Shown here: positions 8,250 through 16,767 of the stretch, one piece after another
Numbering within the stretch: position 1 is the stretch's first letter
Layout of the letters: each line of letters opens with the position of its first letter
Assembly: GCA_041402005.1 (NCBI GenBank)
Contig: JAWKTB010000004.1
Location: 186,001-250,000 of the forward strand
Direction of reading: 5' to 3'
DNA: 64,000 nt
DNA from: JAJRXR01 sp041402005
GTDB lineage: Bacteria > Planctomycetota > Phycisphaerae > Phycisphaerales > UBA1924
Position numbers and translations under genes: made by a program
Notes under the pieces: model-generated
Seen by the model: the letters and a program-made list of their open reading frames with translations, nothing else
What the model was told of the DNA's origin: nothing
Databases searched by the model: none

Positions 8250-9607
8250 GTCGGGCCTCCAGGTGAGAGCCTCTCCGCCCGCAGCATACCCGACCCTGGC
8301 CGCTCCTCCGCCGGGGCGACGAAGCCCACCAGCACGTCGTTCACGTTGGTCCCTGTCGGGCCCGTGCGGATCAGGGCGCCGACCCCGGCGAGGGCGGTGT
8401 TCGAGTCGTGCCGACGCAACGCCTCCGCCGCATCGACGCCCATCTCCCGCATCGCCCCGACCGTGCCGCCGTCGATCGCTGCTCCGCAGGCGTCCGTCGG
8501 CCCATCTACGCCGTCGGTCGCGATGCCGACGACCCCCGCGCCCGCGACGCCCTCCACCTCGATCGCCGCCGCCAGCACCCCCTCCTGCACGCGTCCACCC
8601 CCGCCCACCGTCTCCCCCACCGTCACCGTCGTCTCACCCCCCCCCACGACGCACGACGCCCGTCCCGAGGCGTCGCGTCGCAACGCACGCACTCGGGCGG
8701 CGAGCGCTCGCCCGACCTCACCCGCTTCGCCTTCGACACCCAGCCTCGTCTCCACGACTTCAAACCCAAGTCCGCGCATCACACCGGCTGCGCTCCCCAC
8801 CGCGACGGCGTTGTTCGCCACGATCACGTGCCGCACGCGCTCGACGACGTCGTCCCCTGGCTTGCAGGTCTCCTCGATCTCCCCGCGTGCCCCACGCTCG
8901 AGCCGCACGCGCACCGCGGGCGACACATCGAGCGCCGCGTACTTCCCGAGCACGCCGAGCGCGTCCGCAAACGTCGTCGGGTCCGCTGCCGTCGGTCCGG
9001 ATCCGATCGCGTCGAGCGGGTCGCCCAGCACGTCGGAGAGGACGAGCGACCAGACTTCGCCGGCGCCCGCCGCCGCCCGCGCGAGCCCCCCGCCCTTCAG
9101 CAACTCGCCGTGCTTGCGCACCGCGTTGACCTCCCGGATCGTCGCCCCAGCCCGGAGCAGAGCGTCCGTGACCCGCGCAATGTCCGCGAGCGTGACCCCC
9201 TCGCCCGGCAGCGTCAGGTACGCCGAGGCGCCCCCCGAGATCAAGACGAGCAGCGTCCCGTCACTCCGACAGGCTGACGCGGCGCGCCGGACGCGCTCAC
9301 CCGCCTCGACGTTCCGCGTCGTCGGGATCGGGTGATCCGCCGCGAAGACCTCGAGCCCTGCCGGGCGAGCCGCCCACCCATCGACCACCGCCCACGGCCC
9401 GACCACGACACCCCCGTTGAGTCGATCACCGAGCCGCCCGACCGCCGCCCGCGCCATCGCCACGCTCGCCTTCCCCGCCGCGACGAGCGTGACCCTTTCA
9501 GCGCTCTCCAACGCCACCGGCCACGCCCGATCGACCGCTCTTTCGGGGTCCGCCGCATCGAGGACGCCCGCCACGATCCTCGCCGCGATCTCCTGCACGC
9601 CGCGCAT
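8246..9607 (-). CDS. Glycerate 2-kinase, MOFRL family
   Basis: The product (453 residues from the ATG at 9607) matches type-2 glycerate kinases (GckA/TtuD), which make 2-phosphoglycerate from D-glycerate. The N-terminal domain shows 'AAGKASVAMARAA', 'DHPIPTTRN' and 'VLISGGASAYL'; the C-terminal MOFRL domain shows 'CVVGGGETTVTV' and 'GIATDGVDGPTDACGA'. AGGGG lies just before the ATG. The coding region overlaps the pilT start by four bases, so translation is likely coupled. Family role: serine, glyoxylate or tartrate catabolism. The DAO-family oxidase two genes downstream could feed the same pathway, but that is inference. Confidence 0.92.
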   Translation of the reverse strand: MRGVQEIAARIVAGVLDAADPERAVDRAWPVALESAERVTLVAAGKASVAMARAAVGRLGDRLNGGVVVGPWAVVDGWAARPAGLEVFAADHPIPTTRNVEAGERVRRAASACRSDGTLLVLISGGASAYLTLPGEGVTLADIARVTDALLRAGATIREVNAVRKHGELLKGGGLARAAAGAGEVWSLVLSDVLGDPLDAIGSGPTAADPTTFADALGVLGKYAALDVSPAVRVRLERGARGEIEETCKPGDDVVERVRHVIVANNAVAVGSAAGVMRGLGFEVVETRLGVEGEAGEVGRALAARVRALRRDASGRASCVVGGGETTVTVGETVGGGGRVQEGVLAAAIEVEGVAGAGVVGIATDGVDGPTDACGAAIDGGTVGAMREMGVDAAEALRRHDSNTALAGVGALIRTGPTGTNVNDVLVGFVAPAEERPGSGMLRAERLSPGGPT

Positions 9608-9693
9608 GTTCCCCTGAACATACCCCGCCCAGACCCCACGCCGCACGCCACATCGGGTATTCTCCCCCCAGACAGATCCCCGAAGGAGATCAC

Positions 9694-10017
9694 ATGAGCC
9701 AAGCAATCCCGCCCACCAGCTCCTCGCGTGCGGGCGAGCCACACCGCGGCGCCCTCATCCTCGTCCTGGGCATCCTCAGCATCGTCCTCTGCCAGCTCCT
9801 CGGCCCCTTCGCCTGGATCATGGGCAAGGGCGACCTCGCCAAGATGGACGCCGGCCAGATGGACGCCGAGGGCAGAGGCTTGACGCAGGCGGGCAAGATC
9901 TGCGGCATGATCGGCACCATCCTCCTCTGCCTCAGCCTCCTGCTCACCATCCTGTACTTCATCATCATCATCATCTTCGTCGGCGCGGCCGCCGCCGGCG
10001 CCGGCTCCAACCCCTGA
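9694..10017 (+). CDS. Small two-TM membrane protein (DUF4190-like)
   Basis: A 107-residue protein with a polar N-terminus, a hydrophobic segment ('ALILVLGILSIVLCQLLGPF'), a short charged loop ('MGKGDLAKMDAG') and a second long hydrophobic segment rich in Leu and Ile. The pattern of two helices around a 'W.MG..DL..M..G.MD..G' loop is that of DUF4190-like proteins, which often sit near regulatory or zinc-ribbon proteins. AAGGAG precedes the ATG. A TATTCT hexamer at 9658-9663 may be its -10. It heads a plus-strand run of membrane and zinc-ribbon genes up to 12011. Function unknown. Confidence 0.7.
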   Translation: MSQAIPPTSSSRAGEPHRGALILVLGILSIVLCQLLGPFAWIMGKGDLAKMDAGQMDAEGRGLTQAGKICGMIGTILLCLSLLLTILYFIIIIIFVGAAAAGAGSNP

Positions 10018-10030
10018 CGAATCGCGCGTC

Positions 10031-10462
10031 ATGCTCCGCGTCGCGCCCGCAACGCGTCTGCCGCGCGCCCAGGCCTGGGTCGTCGTCCTCTACGCCCGCT
10101 GGGGCGCCGGTGTCGCCACCGTCTTTGTCCTCTCACGCGCGACCGGCATCCATGCCGACCTCTGCCCGCTCCACCGCATGACCGGCCTGCCCTGCCCCTT
10201 CTGCGGCGGCACGCGCACCGTCTTCCTCCTCGCCTCCCTTCATCCCCTCGACGCCCTGGCCATGAACCCGATGGTCGCCCTCGCCCTACCCGCTCTCGTC
10301 CTCGCCCTCGTGACCCGATTCGCCACCGCGCGAACCCTCCACCTCGACGCCCCGCCGGAGCGTCGTCATGCGATCACCCGCGCCCTGACCCTTGCCGCAG
10401 CCATGCTCCTGCTGGTCAACTGGGTCTATCTGCTCGCGTACCTTCCGGACACCCCCGCCTGA
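10031..10462 (+). CDS. DUF2752 membrane protein
   Basis: The 143-residue protein has three predicted transmembrane segments and the DUF2752 signature 'CPLHRMTGLPCPFCGGTRT', a Cys-rich motif between helices one and two, followed by 'HPLDALAMNP'. The family is membrane-bound and of unknown function. It starts 14 bp after the previous stop and ends directly before the frameshifted zinc-ribbon gene, so the run is probably one transcript. Confidence 0.85.
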   Translation: MLRVAPATRLPRAQAWVVVLYARWGAGVATVFVLSRATGIHADLCPLHRMTGLPCPFCGGTRTVFLLASLHPLDALAMNPMVALALPALVLALVTRFATARTLHLDAPPERRHAITRALTLAAAMLLLVNWVYLLAYLPDTPA

Positions 10463-10467
10463 ACCCC

Positions 10468-11005
10468 ATGCCCCCCCCCGACCTGCCACGCCTGCGGCCA
10501 CAGCCTCTCGGGCTCGACCGCCATGACCTGCCCAGCGTGCGGCGCCCGCCCCGACCTCTCCACCCCGCGCGCCCCGGACGCCCCACGCCCCCGACACGAA
10601 CTCTTCAAGCCCATCGTCGTCCTCGTCATCGGCCTCGCCCTCATCGCCGTCTATCTCACCGGGAGCCACGCCTTCTCGACCCCCACGATCCTCGCCGCGA
10701 TCGGACTCCAGTCCCTCCTCGGCGTCGCGGTCTTCGTCTTCTGCACGATGACCTGGATCGGCGCCGACGACCCGATGGCGCTCAACCTCCTGCGCCTCGC
10801 CGCGATCTACGCCGCCACGTGGGGCGCCCTGCTCCCGGTCCTCCACCTGCCGGCCGCCTTCTTCATGGCGTTCTCGATCCCGTTCGGGATCTTCATCGCC
10901 CTGCACATCCTGCTGCTCTCGCTCGAGCTCAGCGAGGCTTTCATCCTCGCGATGATCAACGCCGGGGTCTACGTCGCCGCCGGCTTCGTCATCATCGCGG
11001 GCTGA
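10468..11005 (+). CDS. Zinc-ribbon membrane protein, start region frameshifted
   Basis: The open frame has an internal ATG at 10523, but the same frame upstream encodes 'TCHACGHSLSGSTA' and with the downstream 'MTCPACGAR' forms a full CxxC...CxxC zinc ribbon. No start codon exists in that frame before the ribbon. An ATG at 10468 would supply it if the run of nine C at 10471-10479 were eight. I therefore read the gene as starting at 10468 with a +1 indel in the homopolymer. After the ribbon come about four hydrophobic segments ('FKPIVVLVIGLALIAVYLTG', 'LLGVAVFVFCTMTWIG' and others). It is one of several zinc-ribbon membrane proteins here; function unknown. Confidence 0.65.
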
Positions 11006-11081
11006 GTCCCGCACGTTCCCGCACGGGAAACGCTCTCGCTCCGGTATAGTGCGGCATCCGAGCCAGGGGGAACGACGCCAC

Positions 11082-12011
11082 ATGCCCGAGGGCACGCCCA
11101 GACAGCGCATCTGTCGCATCTGCGGCCAGGACTGCTCAGACCGCCCTCGCGTCAAGGACGCCAAGGGGCGCTACTACTGCCGCGCTTGCGCCGAGTCTGT
11201 TGCGGCGCGCAAGAAGACCGCCCCCCCGCCTCCGCCCGACCCGGAGCCCCTCGATCTCTCCCTGGACGAGCCCGATGACATCGCGATCGAGCCGGAGGTC
11301 GAGCCCCCGCGCCGAGCCGCCGGGCTCTGCCCCTTCTGCGCCAGACCCCTGGCGCCGGACACCGGGCGCTGCCCAGGGTGCGGCTACGACCCCGCCCAGG
11401 GCCTCGAATCCTCGCAACGCGTGCGCACGCCACGCGGCGCCAAGAAGCCCGCCATCGCCTGCCACAACTGCGGCTACGACATGTCTTCGCTGCGCACGCT
11501 GAAATGCCCAGAGTGTGGCGCCCTCCGCCCCCCACCCTCCGCCAAGGGTCCCGACAAGCCGGACCGACCCGTCCTCGACGCCTTGAAAGCGCCCGCGATC
11601 TGCTTCGTCGTCGGCATGCTCGGCATCACCGCCGTCGGCATCATCTCAGGCGAACCCCTTCTTCCCCTCGTCTACCTCGTCCTGTACCTCGTCGTCCTGC
11701 CCGTCGGCCTGCTCGTCTTCTACGTCTGCTGCTACCTCTGGATCGGATTCGACGCCCCGTTCTACCTCAACGCCGCCGCGCTGCTCGGGACGTACGCCAT
11801 CGCCGACCTCGTCGGAGCCGTTACCTCCCCCCTCGGCTTCCTCGGCTGGGTCCTCCAGCTCCTCGTCTACGTCGGCGTCCTCAGCAAACTCCTCGATATC
11901 GAACTCGTCGACGCCATCCTCGTCGCCCTCATCACGGGCATCGTCAAGTTCGTGATCGTCTTCATCCTCGTAATGACCTTCACGCCTTACTTCCTTGGCT
12001 CCAAGTTCTGA
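11082..12011 (+). CDS. Multi-zinc-ribbon membrane protein (ICGQDCSDRPR family)
   Basis: The 309-residue protein carries three Cys modules: 'CRICGQDCSDRPRVKD...YYCRAC' at the N-terminus, 'CPFCARPL...CPGCGYD' near residue 90 and 'CHNCGYDMSSL...CPECGALR' near 130. About five transmembrane helices follow. The first module is nearly identical to that of the protein at 46182-47387, so they form a paralogous family. I use the ATG at 11082, after GGGGGAACGACG; a TATAGT hexamer at 11045-11050 is a plausible -10. It ends six bases from the convergent atoE stop. Zinc ribbons of this sort usually bind partner proteins; the role is unknown. Confidence 0.8.
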   Translation: MPEGTPRQRICRICGQDCSDRPRVKDAKGRYYCRACAESVAARKKTAPPPPPDPEPLDLSLDEPDDIAIEPEVEPPRRAAGLCPFCARPLAPDTGRCPGCGYDPAQGLESSQRVRTPRGAKKPAIACHNCGYDMSSLRTLKCPECGALRPPPSAKGPDKPDRPVLDALKAPAICFVVGMLGITAVGIISGEPLLPLVYLVLYLVVLPVGLLVFYVCCYLWIGFDAPFYLNAAALLGTYAIADLVGAVTSPLGFLGWVLQLLVYVGVLSKLLDIELVDAILVALITGIVKFVIVFILVMTFTPYFLGSKF

Positions 12012-12017
12012 ATCGCC

Positions 12018-13397
12018 TCAGAAGATCGACAGCCCCAGCGCCATCCACAACCCCGCGACCACCATCACGATCGCCGTGTAGCCCACGATGTCGCGCGCCT
12101 TCACCCCCGTGATCGCGAGCAAGGGCAGCGCCCAGAACGGCTGCAACATATTCGTCAGCTCGTCCCCGTACGCCACCGCCATCACCATCTTCCCGGGGTC
12201 CACCCCCGCCGCCAGACCCGCGTTCACCGCCACCGGCCCCTGCACCGCCCACTGCCCGCCCCCCGACGGCACGAACAGGTTCACGATCCCCGCCGACCCC
12301 AGCGTCACCACAGGCAGCGCCCCGTGCCCCGCTCCGCCCGCGATCGCGTCCGCCATCATCTCCGTCAGCCCGCTCGCCTTCATCACGCCCATGATCCCGG
12401 CGTACAAGGGGAACTGCAGGATGATCCCCGCGCACCCCCGCGCCGCCTCCTCCACCGCCGCCAGATACCGGCGCGGCGTCCCGTGCAAGAGCAGCCCCAG
12501 CCCCAGCATCGTCAAGTTCACGCTGTCCGGGCTCAGGCTCAAGACGCCGCTCGGACCATGCGCCGGCAGGTAGTACCGCCACGCCCACCACCCGATCAGC
12601 GCCACCAGCGCCACATTGACGATCGGCGTGTCCTCGAGCAGACGCGGGACCAGGGGCGCCCGCTCACTTCGCCCCGACGGCGCGGGAGGTGTCCGCAGCC
12701 GCACGCCGAACTCGCTCGCCCCCTTCACGTCCCCTTCGCGGCGCGGGCACATCAGCGCCATCACCATCGGCACAATCACCAGCAGACCGCCGGTGACGAA
12801 CAGGTTCATCGGGCTCAGGATCGTCTCGCTCAGCGGGATGGGCCCGATCGGCGACTCGCCGTGGAACACCTCCGCCAGATCCTTGGCGGTCGTCACCTTC
12901 AGCGGCGCCGACCCCGAGAACCCGCCGTGCCAGACGAGCATCGCGGTGTACCCCGCCGCGACGATCAGCGGGTAGTGTGCGCCCGCGCCGCGCCGCTCCA
13001 TCCCCTCCCCGACCCGTCGTGCGATCAACGCCCCCGCAATCAGCCCCAGTCCCCAGTTCAGCACGCCCAGCGTCACCGACACGCCCGCGACCACGACCAC
13101 CGCCTGCCACGAAGATCGCGGCATCCCCGCCAACCGATCCAGCACCCAGCTCACCGCCGGCGTGCTCGCCAGCGCGTGCCCCGTCACCAGGATCAGGCAC
13201 ATCTGCATCCCGAACGCCAGCAGCGACCACACCCCCTTGCCGCCCGCCCACGTATCCACCAGCGACGCCGGCGTCGAGTCCGTCAACGTCAGCGCCAGCA
13301 CCAGCACCACGCCCGTCAACAAGACCGCGAGCACGAACGGGTCCGGCGCCGTCCGCCGAAACCCCTCGCTGATCTTCAACCCAAGCGTCGCGATCAT
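12018..13397 (-). CDS. atoE: AtoE-type short-chain fatty acid transporter
   Basis: A 459-residue polytopic membrane protein of the AtoE/short-chain fatty acid transporter family. Typical parts are the N-terminal 'RRTAPDPFVLAVLLTGVV', 'VLNWGLGLIAGALIARRV', 'YTAMLVWHGGFSGSAPL', and the C-terminal 'LFVPSGGGQWAVQGP' with 'GDELTNMLQPFWALPLLAI'. AtoE imports butyrate or acetoacetate in enteric bacteria. The ATG at 13397 follows GGAAAGACGACC. An open frame extends further upstream through an A-type repeat and is not coding. No ato-type CoA transferase is nearby, so the substrate is inferred from family only. Confidence 0.92.
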   Translation of the reverse strand: MIATLGLKISEGFRRTAPDPFVLAVLLTGVVLVLALTLTDSTPASLVDTWAGGKGVWSLLAFGMQMCLILVTGHALASTPAVSWVLDRLAGMPRSSWQAVVVVAGVSVTLGVLNWGLGLIAGALIARRVGEGMERRGAGAHYPLIVAAGYTAMLVWHGGFSGSAPLKVTTAKDLAEVFHGESPIGPIPLSETILSPMNLFVTGGLLVIVPMVMALMCPRREGDVKGASEFGVRLRTPPAPSGRSERAPLVPRLLEDTPIVNVALVALIGWWAWRYYLPAHGPSGVLSLSPDSVNLTMLGLGLLLHGTPRRYLAAVEEAARGCAGIILQFPLYAGIMGVMKASGLTEMMADAIAGGAGHGALPVVTLGSAGIVNLFVPSGGGQWAVQGPVAVNAGLAAGVDPGKMVMAVAYGDELTNMLQPFWALPLLAITGVKARDIVGYTAIVMVVAGLWMALGLSIF

Positions 13398-13410
13398 GGT
13401 CGTCTTTCCT

Positions 13411-13447
13411 CCCTCTCCCTCCGGGGAGAGGGCCGGGTGAGGGGCTC
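13411..13447. repeat. A-type palindromic repeat, copy 1
   Basis: The element has a CTCTCCC...GGGGAGAG stem followed by GGCCGGGTGAGGGGCT. In the reverse frame it reads 'PHPALSPEGEG'. Seven more copies lie at 32431, 35499, 35567, 37618, 38437, 41320 and 41383. Confidence 0.85.
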
Positions 13448-13465
13448 CGTCGTCTATTTCTCTCC

Positions 13466-13500
13466 TCCCCCCGGTGGAGCCGGTTTCCAACCGGCTCAGA
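13466..13500. repeat. C-type palindromic repeat, copy 1
   Basis: Core CCGGTTTCCAACCGG preceded by CCCCCCGGTGGAG. The same element, with small changes, lies at 21737, 30403, 34311, 36809 and 38403, with degenerate relatives at 16735, 51541 and 60042. Confidence 0.85.
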
Positions 13501-13515
13501 TCTTCTCTTCCCCCT

Positions 13516-14697
13516 TTACCCCAACCCCTTCTCCAACCGCTCGATCGCCTTCCGCATCGTCTCTTCCGTTTTGCAGAACGCGAACCGCGCGAACCGCGCC
13601 CCATGCGAGGGCGTCGCGTAGAACGCGCTCGGCGGGATCGCCGCCACCCCCACCTCCGCCGTCAGCCATTTGCAAAACGCCACATCGTCCGCAAACCCCC
13701 GCGCTCCGCTCACCCGCGTGTGGTCCGCCATGATGAAGTACGACCCCTCCGGCACGACCACACCCAGCCCGCAGCGCGTCAATGCCTCGCCAAGCAGGTC
13801 CCGCATCGCCCTGTAGTGGGCGCACAACTCCCGCACCGACTCCTCTCCATCCGTCAGCGCCGCCGCCGCCCCAAGCTGCAGGGGCGTCGCCACGGCGAAC
13901 GTCAGGAACTGATGCGCCGCCCGCACCCCCGCCGTCAGGTGCGGAGGCCCGATGGCCCACCCGATCTTCCACCCCGTCAAGCTGAACGACTTGCCCAGGC
14001 TCGACAGCGTCAGCGTCCTGTCGCCCATCCCGTCGATCGCCGCCAGATGCACGTGCGGGCGATCGTCCTCGTACCACAGCCGTTCGTACACCTCGTCCAC
14101 GATCGCAATCGCATCATGCTCGACGCACAAGTCTCGAATCAACTCGAGCTCCGCCCGTGTAAACACCTTCCCCGTCGGATTGTGCGGCGTGTTCACCAGA
14201 ATCGCCTTCGCCCCCGCGAACGCCTCCCGCAACTCCGCCTCCTCGAACCCGAATCGCCCGTCCGCGCCCGGGCGGAGCGTCACCCACGCCCCGTGCGCTC
14301 CCGCCATCGCCAGACACGCCCGGTACGAGTCGTAGAACGGCTCGAACACCACCACCCGCTCGCCCGGGTTCACGAGGCCGAGCAGCGCCGCCGCGATCGC
14401 CTCCGTGCACCCGGCCGTCACCGTCACCTCGCGCTCGGGGTCCACCTCCAGCCCGCTCGAGCCTCCGAACCACCCGGCCACCGCTCGGCGCAGCTCGGGC
14501 GTCCCTGGCATCGCCGCGTACTGGTTCCGCCCCTGGCCCATCGCCCGTGTGACCGCGTCCTTCACGAACGCTGGCCCGTCGAAATCCGGGAACCCCTGCG
14601 ACAGATTGATCGCCCCGTGCTCGAGGGCGAGCGCGCTCATCTCGGCGAAGATCGTCGTCCCGAATGGGGCAAACCGCTCCGCTTTCCGAGACTTCAT
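13516..14697 (-). CDS. Class I/II PLP aminotransferase, KAT/methionine aminotransferase-like
   Basis: About 393 residues with fold-type I features: 'INLSQGFPDFDGP', 'VTAGCTEAIAAALLGLVNPG', 'VNTPHNPTGKVFT' (Asn173), 'IVDEVYERLWY' (Asp201, Tyr204), PLP lysine Lys236 in 'SSLGKSFSLTGWKIGW' and a C-terminal 'RFAFCKTEETMRKA' Arg region. 'FGTTIFAEMSALA' and 'LSQGFPDF' are hallmarks of the kynurenine/glutamine/methionine aminotransferase group (YbdL-like). It transfers an amino group to a 2-oxo acid; the donor is uncertain. Start is the ATG at 14697 or one four codons upstream (14709). It is divergent from peroxiredoxin; a TAGGGT at 14716-14721 is a possible -10. Confidence 0.92.
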   Translation of the reverse strand: MKSRKAERFAPFGTTIFAEMSALALEHGAINLSQGFPDFDGPAFVKDAVTRAMGQGRNQYAAMPGTPELRRAVAGWFGGSSGLEVDPEREVTVTAGCTEAIAAALLGLVNPGERVVVFEPFYDSYRACLAMAGAHGAWVTLRPGADGRFGFEEAELREAFAGAKAILVNTPHNPTGKVFTRAELELIRDLCVEHDAIAIVDEVYERLWYEDDRPHVHLAAIDGMGDRTLTLSSLGKSFSLTGWKIGWAIGPPHLTAGVRAAHQFLTFAVATPLQLGAAAALTDGEESVRELCAHYRAMRDLLGEALTRCGLGVVVPEGSYFIMADHTRVSGARGFADDVAFCKWLTAEVGVAAIPPSAFYATPSHGARFARFAFCKTEETMRKAIERLEKGLG

Positions 14698-14779
14698 CGC
14701 CCCGCACATGCCGACACCCTACCACACCGCCGCCCCCGCCCGGGTGGCGGCCCCCGCCCGACTCTGCAACACTCCCCCC

Positions 14780-15247
14780 ATGCTCAAGCCCGGCGCCAAG
14801 GCCCCGCACTTCACCCTCACCGACGACGCCGGGCGTCCCCACAACCTCCCCTCCCTCACCGAGCGGGGCCCGCTCCTCCTGTACTTCTACCCCGCCGACT
14901 TCGCCCCCGGGTGTGTCCGCCAGGCTTGCATGCTCCGCGAGCACCACGCCGAGCTGACCGCCGCCGGCATCACCCTCGCCGGAATCTCCCCCCAGGGCGC
15001 CATCTCCCACGCCCGCCTGCGCGACAAGCACGACCTCCCCTTCATCCTCCTCACCGACCCCACCAAGACCGTCATCAAGGCCTACCACGCCGACGGCCCC
15101 CTGGGCATCGGCGTCCGACGCGTCACCTATCTCATCTCCGAGGATCGGCACATCCTCGACGCCCTCCGCGCTGACTTCAACATCGACAAGCACCGCGAGT
15201 TCGTCGACCGTGTCCTTGCTCGCCACGCCGCCCCAGCCGAGACCTGA
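14780..15247 (+). CDS. bcp: Peroxiredoxin, BCP/PrxQ type
   Basis: The 155-residue thioredoxin-fold protein matches bacterioferritin comigratory protein/PrxQ. The peroxidatic Cys45 and resolving Cys50 lie in 'FAPGCVRQACMLREH', the 5-residue spacing usual for this class. 'ITLAGISPQG' and 'KHDLPFILLTDPTKTVIKAY' follow the family closely. It reduces peroxides with thioredoxin-type electron donors in the cytoplasm. The canonical PxxxTxxC motif is changed: Ala replaces the usual Thr before PGC, while the second Cys is kept. The photolyase gene starts 14 bp downstream, which suggests a small operon for oxidative and UV damage. Confidence 0.93.
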   Translation: MLKPGAKAPHFTLTDDAGRPHNLPSLTERGPLLLYFYPADFAPGCVRQACMLREHHAELTAAGITLAGISPQGAISHARLRDKHDLPFILLTDPTKTVIKAYHADGPLGIGVRRVTYLISEDRHILDALRADFNIDKHREFVDRVLARHAAPAET

Positions 15248-15261
15248 TCCCGAGGACGCCC

Positions 15262-16692
15262 ATGCGCCCCCTCGTCTGGCTCCGCGCCGACCTGCGGACC
15301 CGCGACAACCCGGCCCTGGCCGCCGCCACCCGCGGCGCAACCCGCGGCGTCCTCGCCGTCTTCACCATCTGCCCCCGCCAATGGCGCGACAAGCACGACC
15401 TCTCCCCCGCCAAGGCCGACCTCATCCGCCGCACGCTCACCGTCCTCTCGAAGGACCTCGAGAAGCTCAACATCCCCCTCCTGCTCGTCGAGCGCGACGA
15501 TTTTTCCGACGTCCCCGCCGCCCTCCTCGACCTGGCCAAGAAGCACGCCTGCGACGCTCTCTTCTTCAACGACGAGTACGAGTGGAACGAACGCCAACGC
15601 GACGACGCGGCCCGGACACTCTTCCACGACGCCGGCCTCGAAGTCTGCTCCTTCACCGACCAAACCGTCTTCCCCCCCGGCGCCATCCGCACCGGCCAGG
15701 GTCATTTCTACTCCGTCTTCACGCCCTTCAAAAAATCTTGGATCGCCCAGCACGCCGTCGGCGGCGCGACGGACGAGGCCCCGAACCCGAAACGACAGCC
15801 CGAACTGCTCGGCAAGCCAGACCCGATCCCCGCGTCGTTCAAGGGCTTCGACGCCGACGCCTCGATCGCCGATCTCTGGCCCGCGGGCGAGCACGAGGCC
15901 CACCGCCGCCTCACAGTCTTCTGCAACGGACCAATCAACGCCTACGCCGACGAGCGCGACCTGCCCGCGCTCGAATCGACGAGCGCCCTCTCCCCGTACC
16001 TCAATGTCGGCGCCCTCTCGACCAAGCAGTGCGTCAACGCGGCCCTCGCCATCAACCGCGGGCGCCTGAACACCGGCGCCGACGGTCCGATCAAGTGGAT
16101 CTCCGAGCTGATCTGGCGTGAGTTCTACCGACACATCCTCGTCGGCTTCCCCCGCGTCAGTCGGGGCCAGCCCTTCCAGCTCGCCACGCGACGCATCCAG
16201 TGGAACGACAACCCCGACCATCTCGCCGCCTGGCAGAACGGGCGCACCGGCGTCCCCATCGTCGACGCCGCCATGCGTCAGCTCGCCCGGACCGGCTGGA
16301 TGCACAACCGTCTGCGCATGATCGCCGCGATGTATCTCACAAAGGATCTCTTCCTCGACTGGCGTCTCGGCGAACGTTTCTTCTCCCGCAATCTTATCGA
16401 TGGCGACCTCGCCAGCAACAACGGCGGCTGGCAATGGTCCGCCTCCACCGGCGTCGACGCCGCCCCCTACTTCCGCATCTTCAACCCATCCTCACAATCC
16501 AAGAAGTTCGACCCCGACGCCGAGTTCATCAAGCGGTATGTCCCCGAACTCGCCGACCTCGACGCCAAGGACATCCACGACCCGAGCACACGGCCAGCGG
16601 TCGCCCGCGCTCGTCTCGACTACCCCGCCCCACTCGTGGACCACGCGAGAGCACGCGACTGCGCCATCGCCGCCTTCAAAGCCATCAAGTAG
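15262..16692 (+). CDS. phrB: Deoxyribodipyrimidine photolyase
   Basis: A 476-residue class I CPD photolyase. The N-terminal antenna domain reads 'PLVWLRADLRTRDNPAL', with 'LFFNDEYEWNERQRD' and 'SFTDQTVFPPGAI'. The FAD domain shows 'WISELIWREFYRHIL', 'GRTGVPIVDAAMRQL', 'TGWMHNRLRMIAAM', 'DLFLDWRLGERFF', 'DLASNNGGWQWSASTG' and 'YFRIFNPSSQSKKFDPDAEF', the set that builds the flavin pocket and electron-transfer Trp chain. Light-driven repair of cyclobutane pyrimidine dimers is the expected role. A GAGGA lies before the ATG; the gene follows peroxiredoxin by 14 bp. Confidence 0.96.
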   Translation: MRPLVWLRADLRTRDNPALAAATRGATRGVLAVFTICPRQWRDKHDLSPAKADLIRRTLTVLSKDLEKLNIPLLLVERDDFSDVPAALLDLAKKHACDALFFNDEYEWNERQRDDAARTLFHDAGLEVCSFTDQTVFPPGAIRTGQGHFYSVFTPFKKSWIAQHAVGGATDEAPNPKRQPELLGKPDPIPASFKGFDADASIADLWPAGEHEAHRRLTVFCNGPINAYADERDLPALESTSALSPYLNVGALSTKQCVNAALAINRGRLNTGADGPIKWISELIWREFYRHILVGFPRVSRGQPFQLATRRIQWNDNPDHLAAWQNGRTGVPIVDAAMRQLARTGWMHNRLRMIAAMYLTKDLFLDWRLGERFFSRNLIDGDLASNNGGWQWSASTGVDAAPYFRIFNPSSQSKKFDPDAEFIKRYVPELADLDAKDIHDPSTRPAVARARLDYPAPLVDHARARDCAIAAFKAIK

Positions 16693-16734
16693 CTCGCTCT
16701 TTTTCTGACTCTCCTGTCTTACTCTCTTGTCTTA

Positions 16735-16766
16735 CGGTGGGGTGGGCTTCCAGCCTACCCGCCCCC
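16735..16766. repeat. C-like palindromic repeat (variant)
   Basis: GGTGGGGTGGGCTTCCAGCC followed by TACCCGC lies between the convergent photolyase and esterase genes. It follows the C-type plan (GGTGGGG, then a stem around TTCCA) with different stem bases, so it is a diverged member or related family. Confidence 0.55.
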
Positions 16767-16767
16767 C

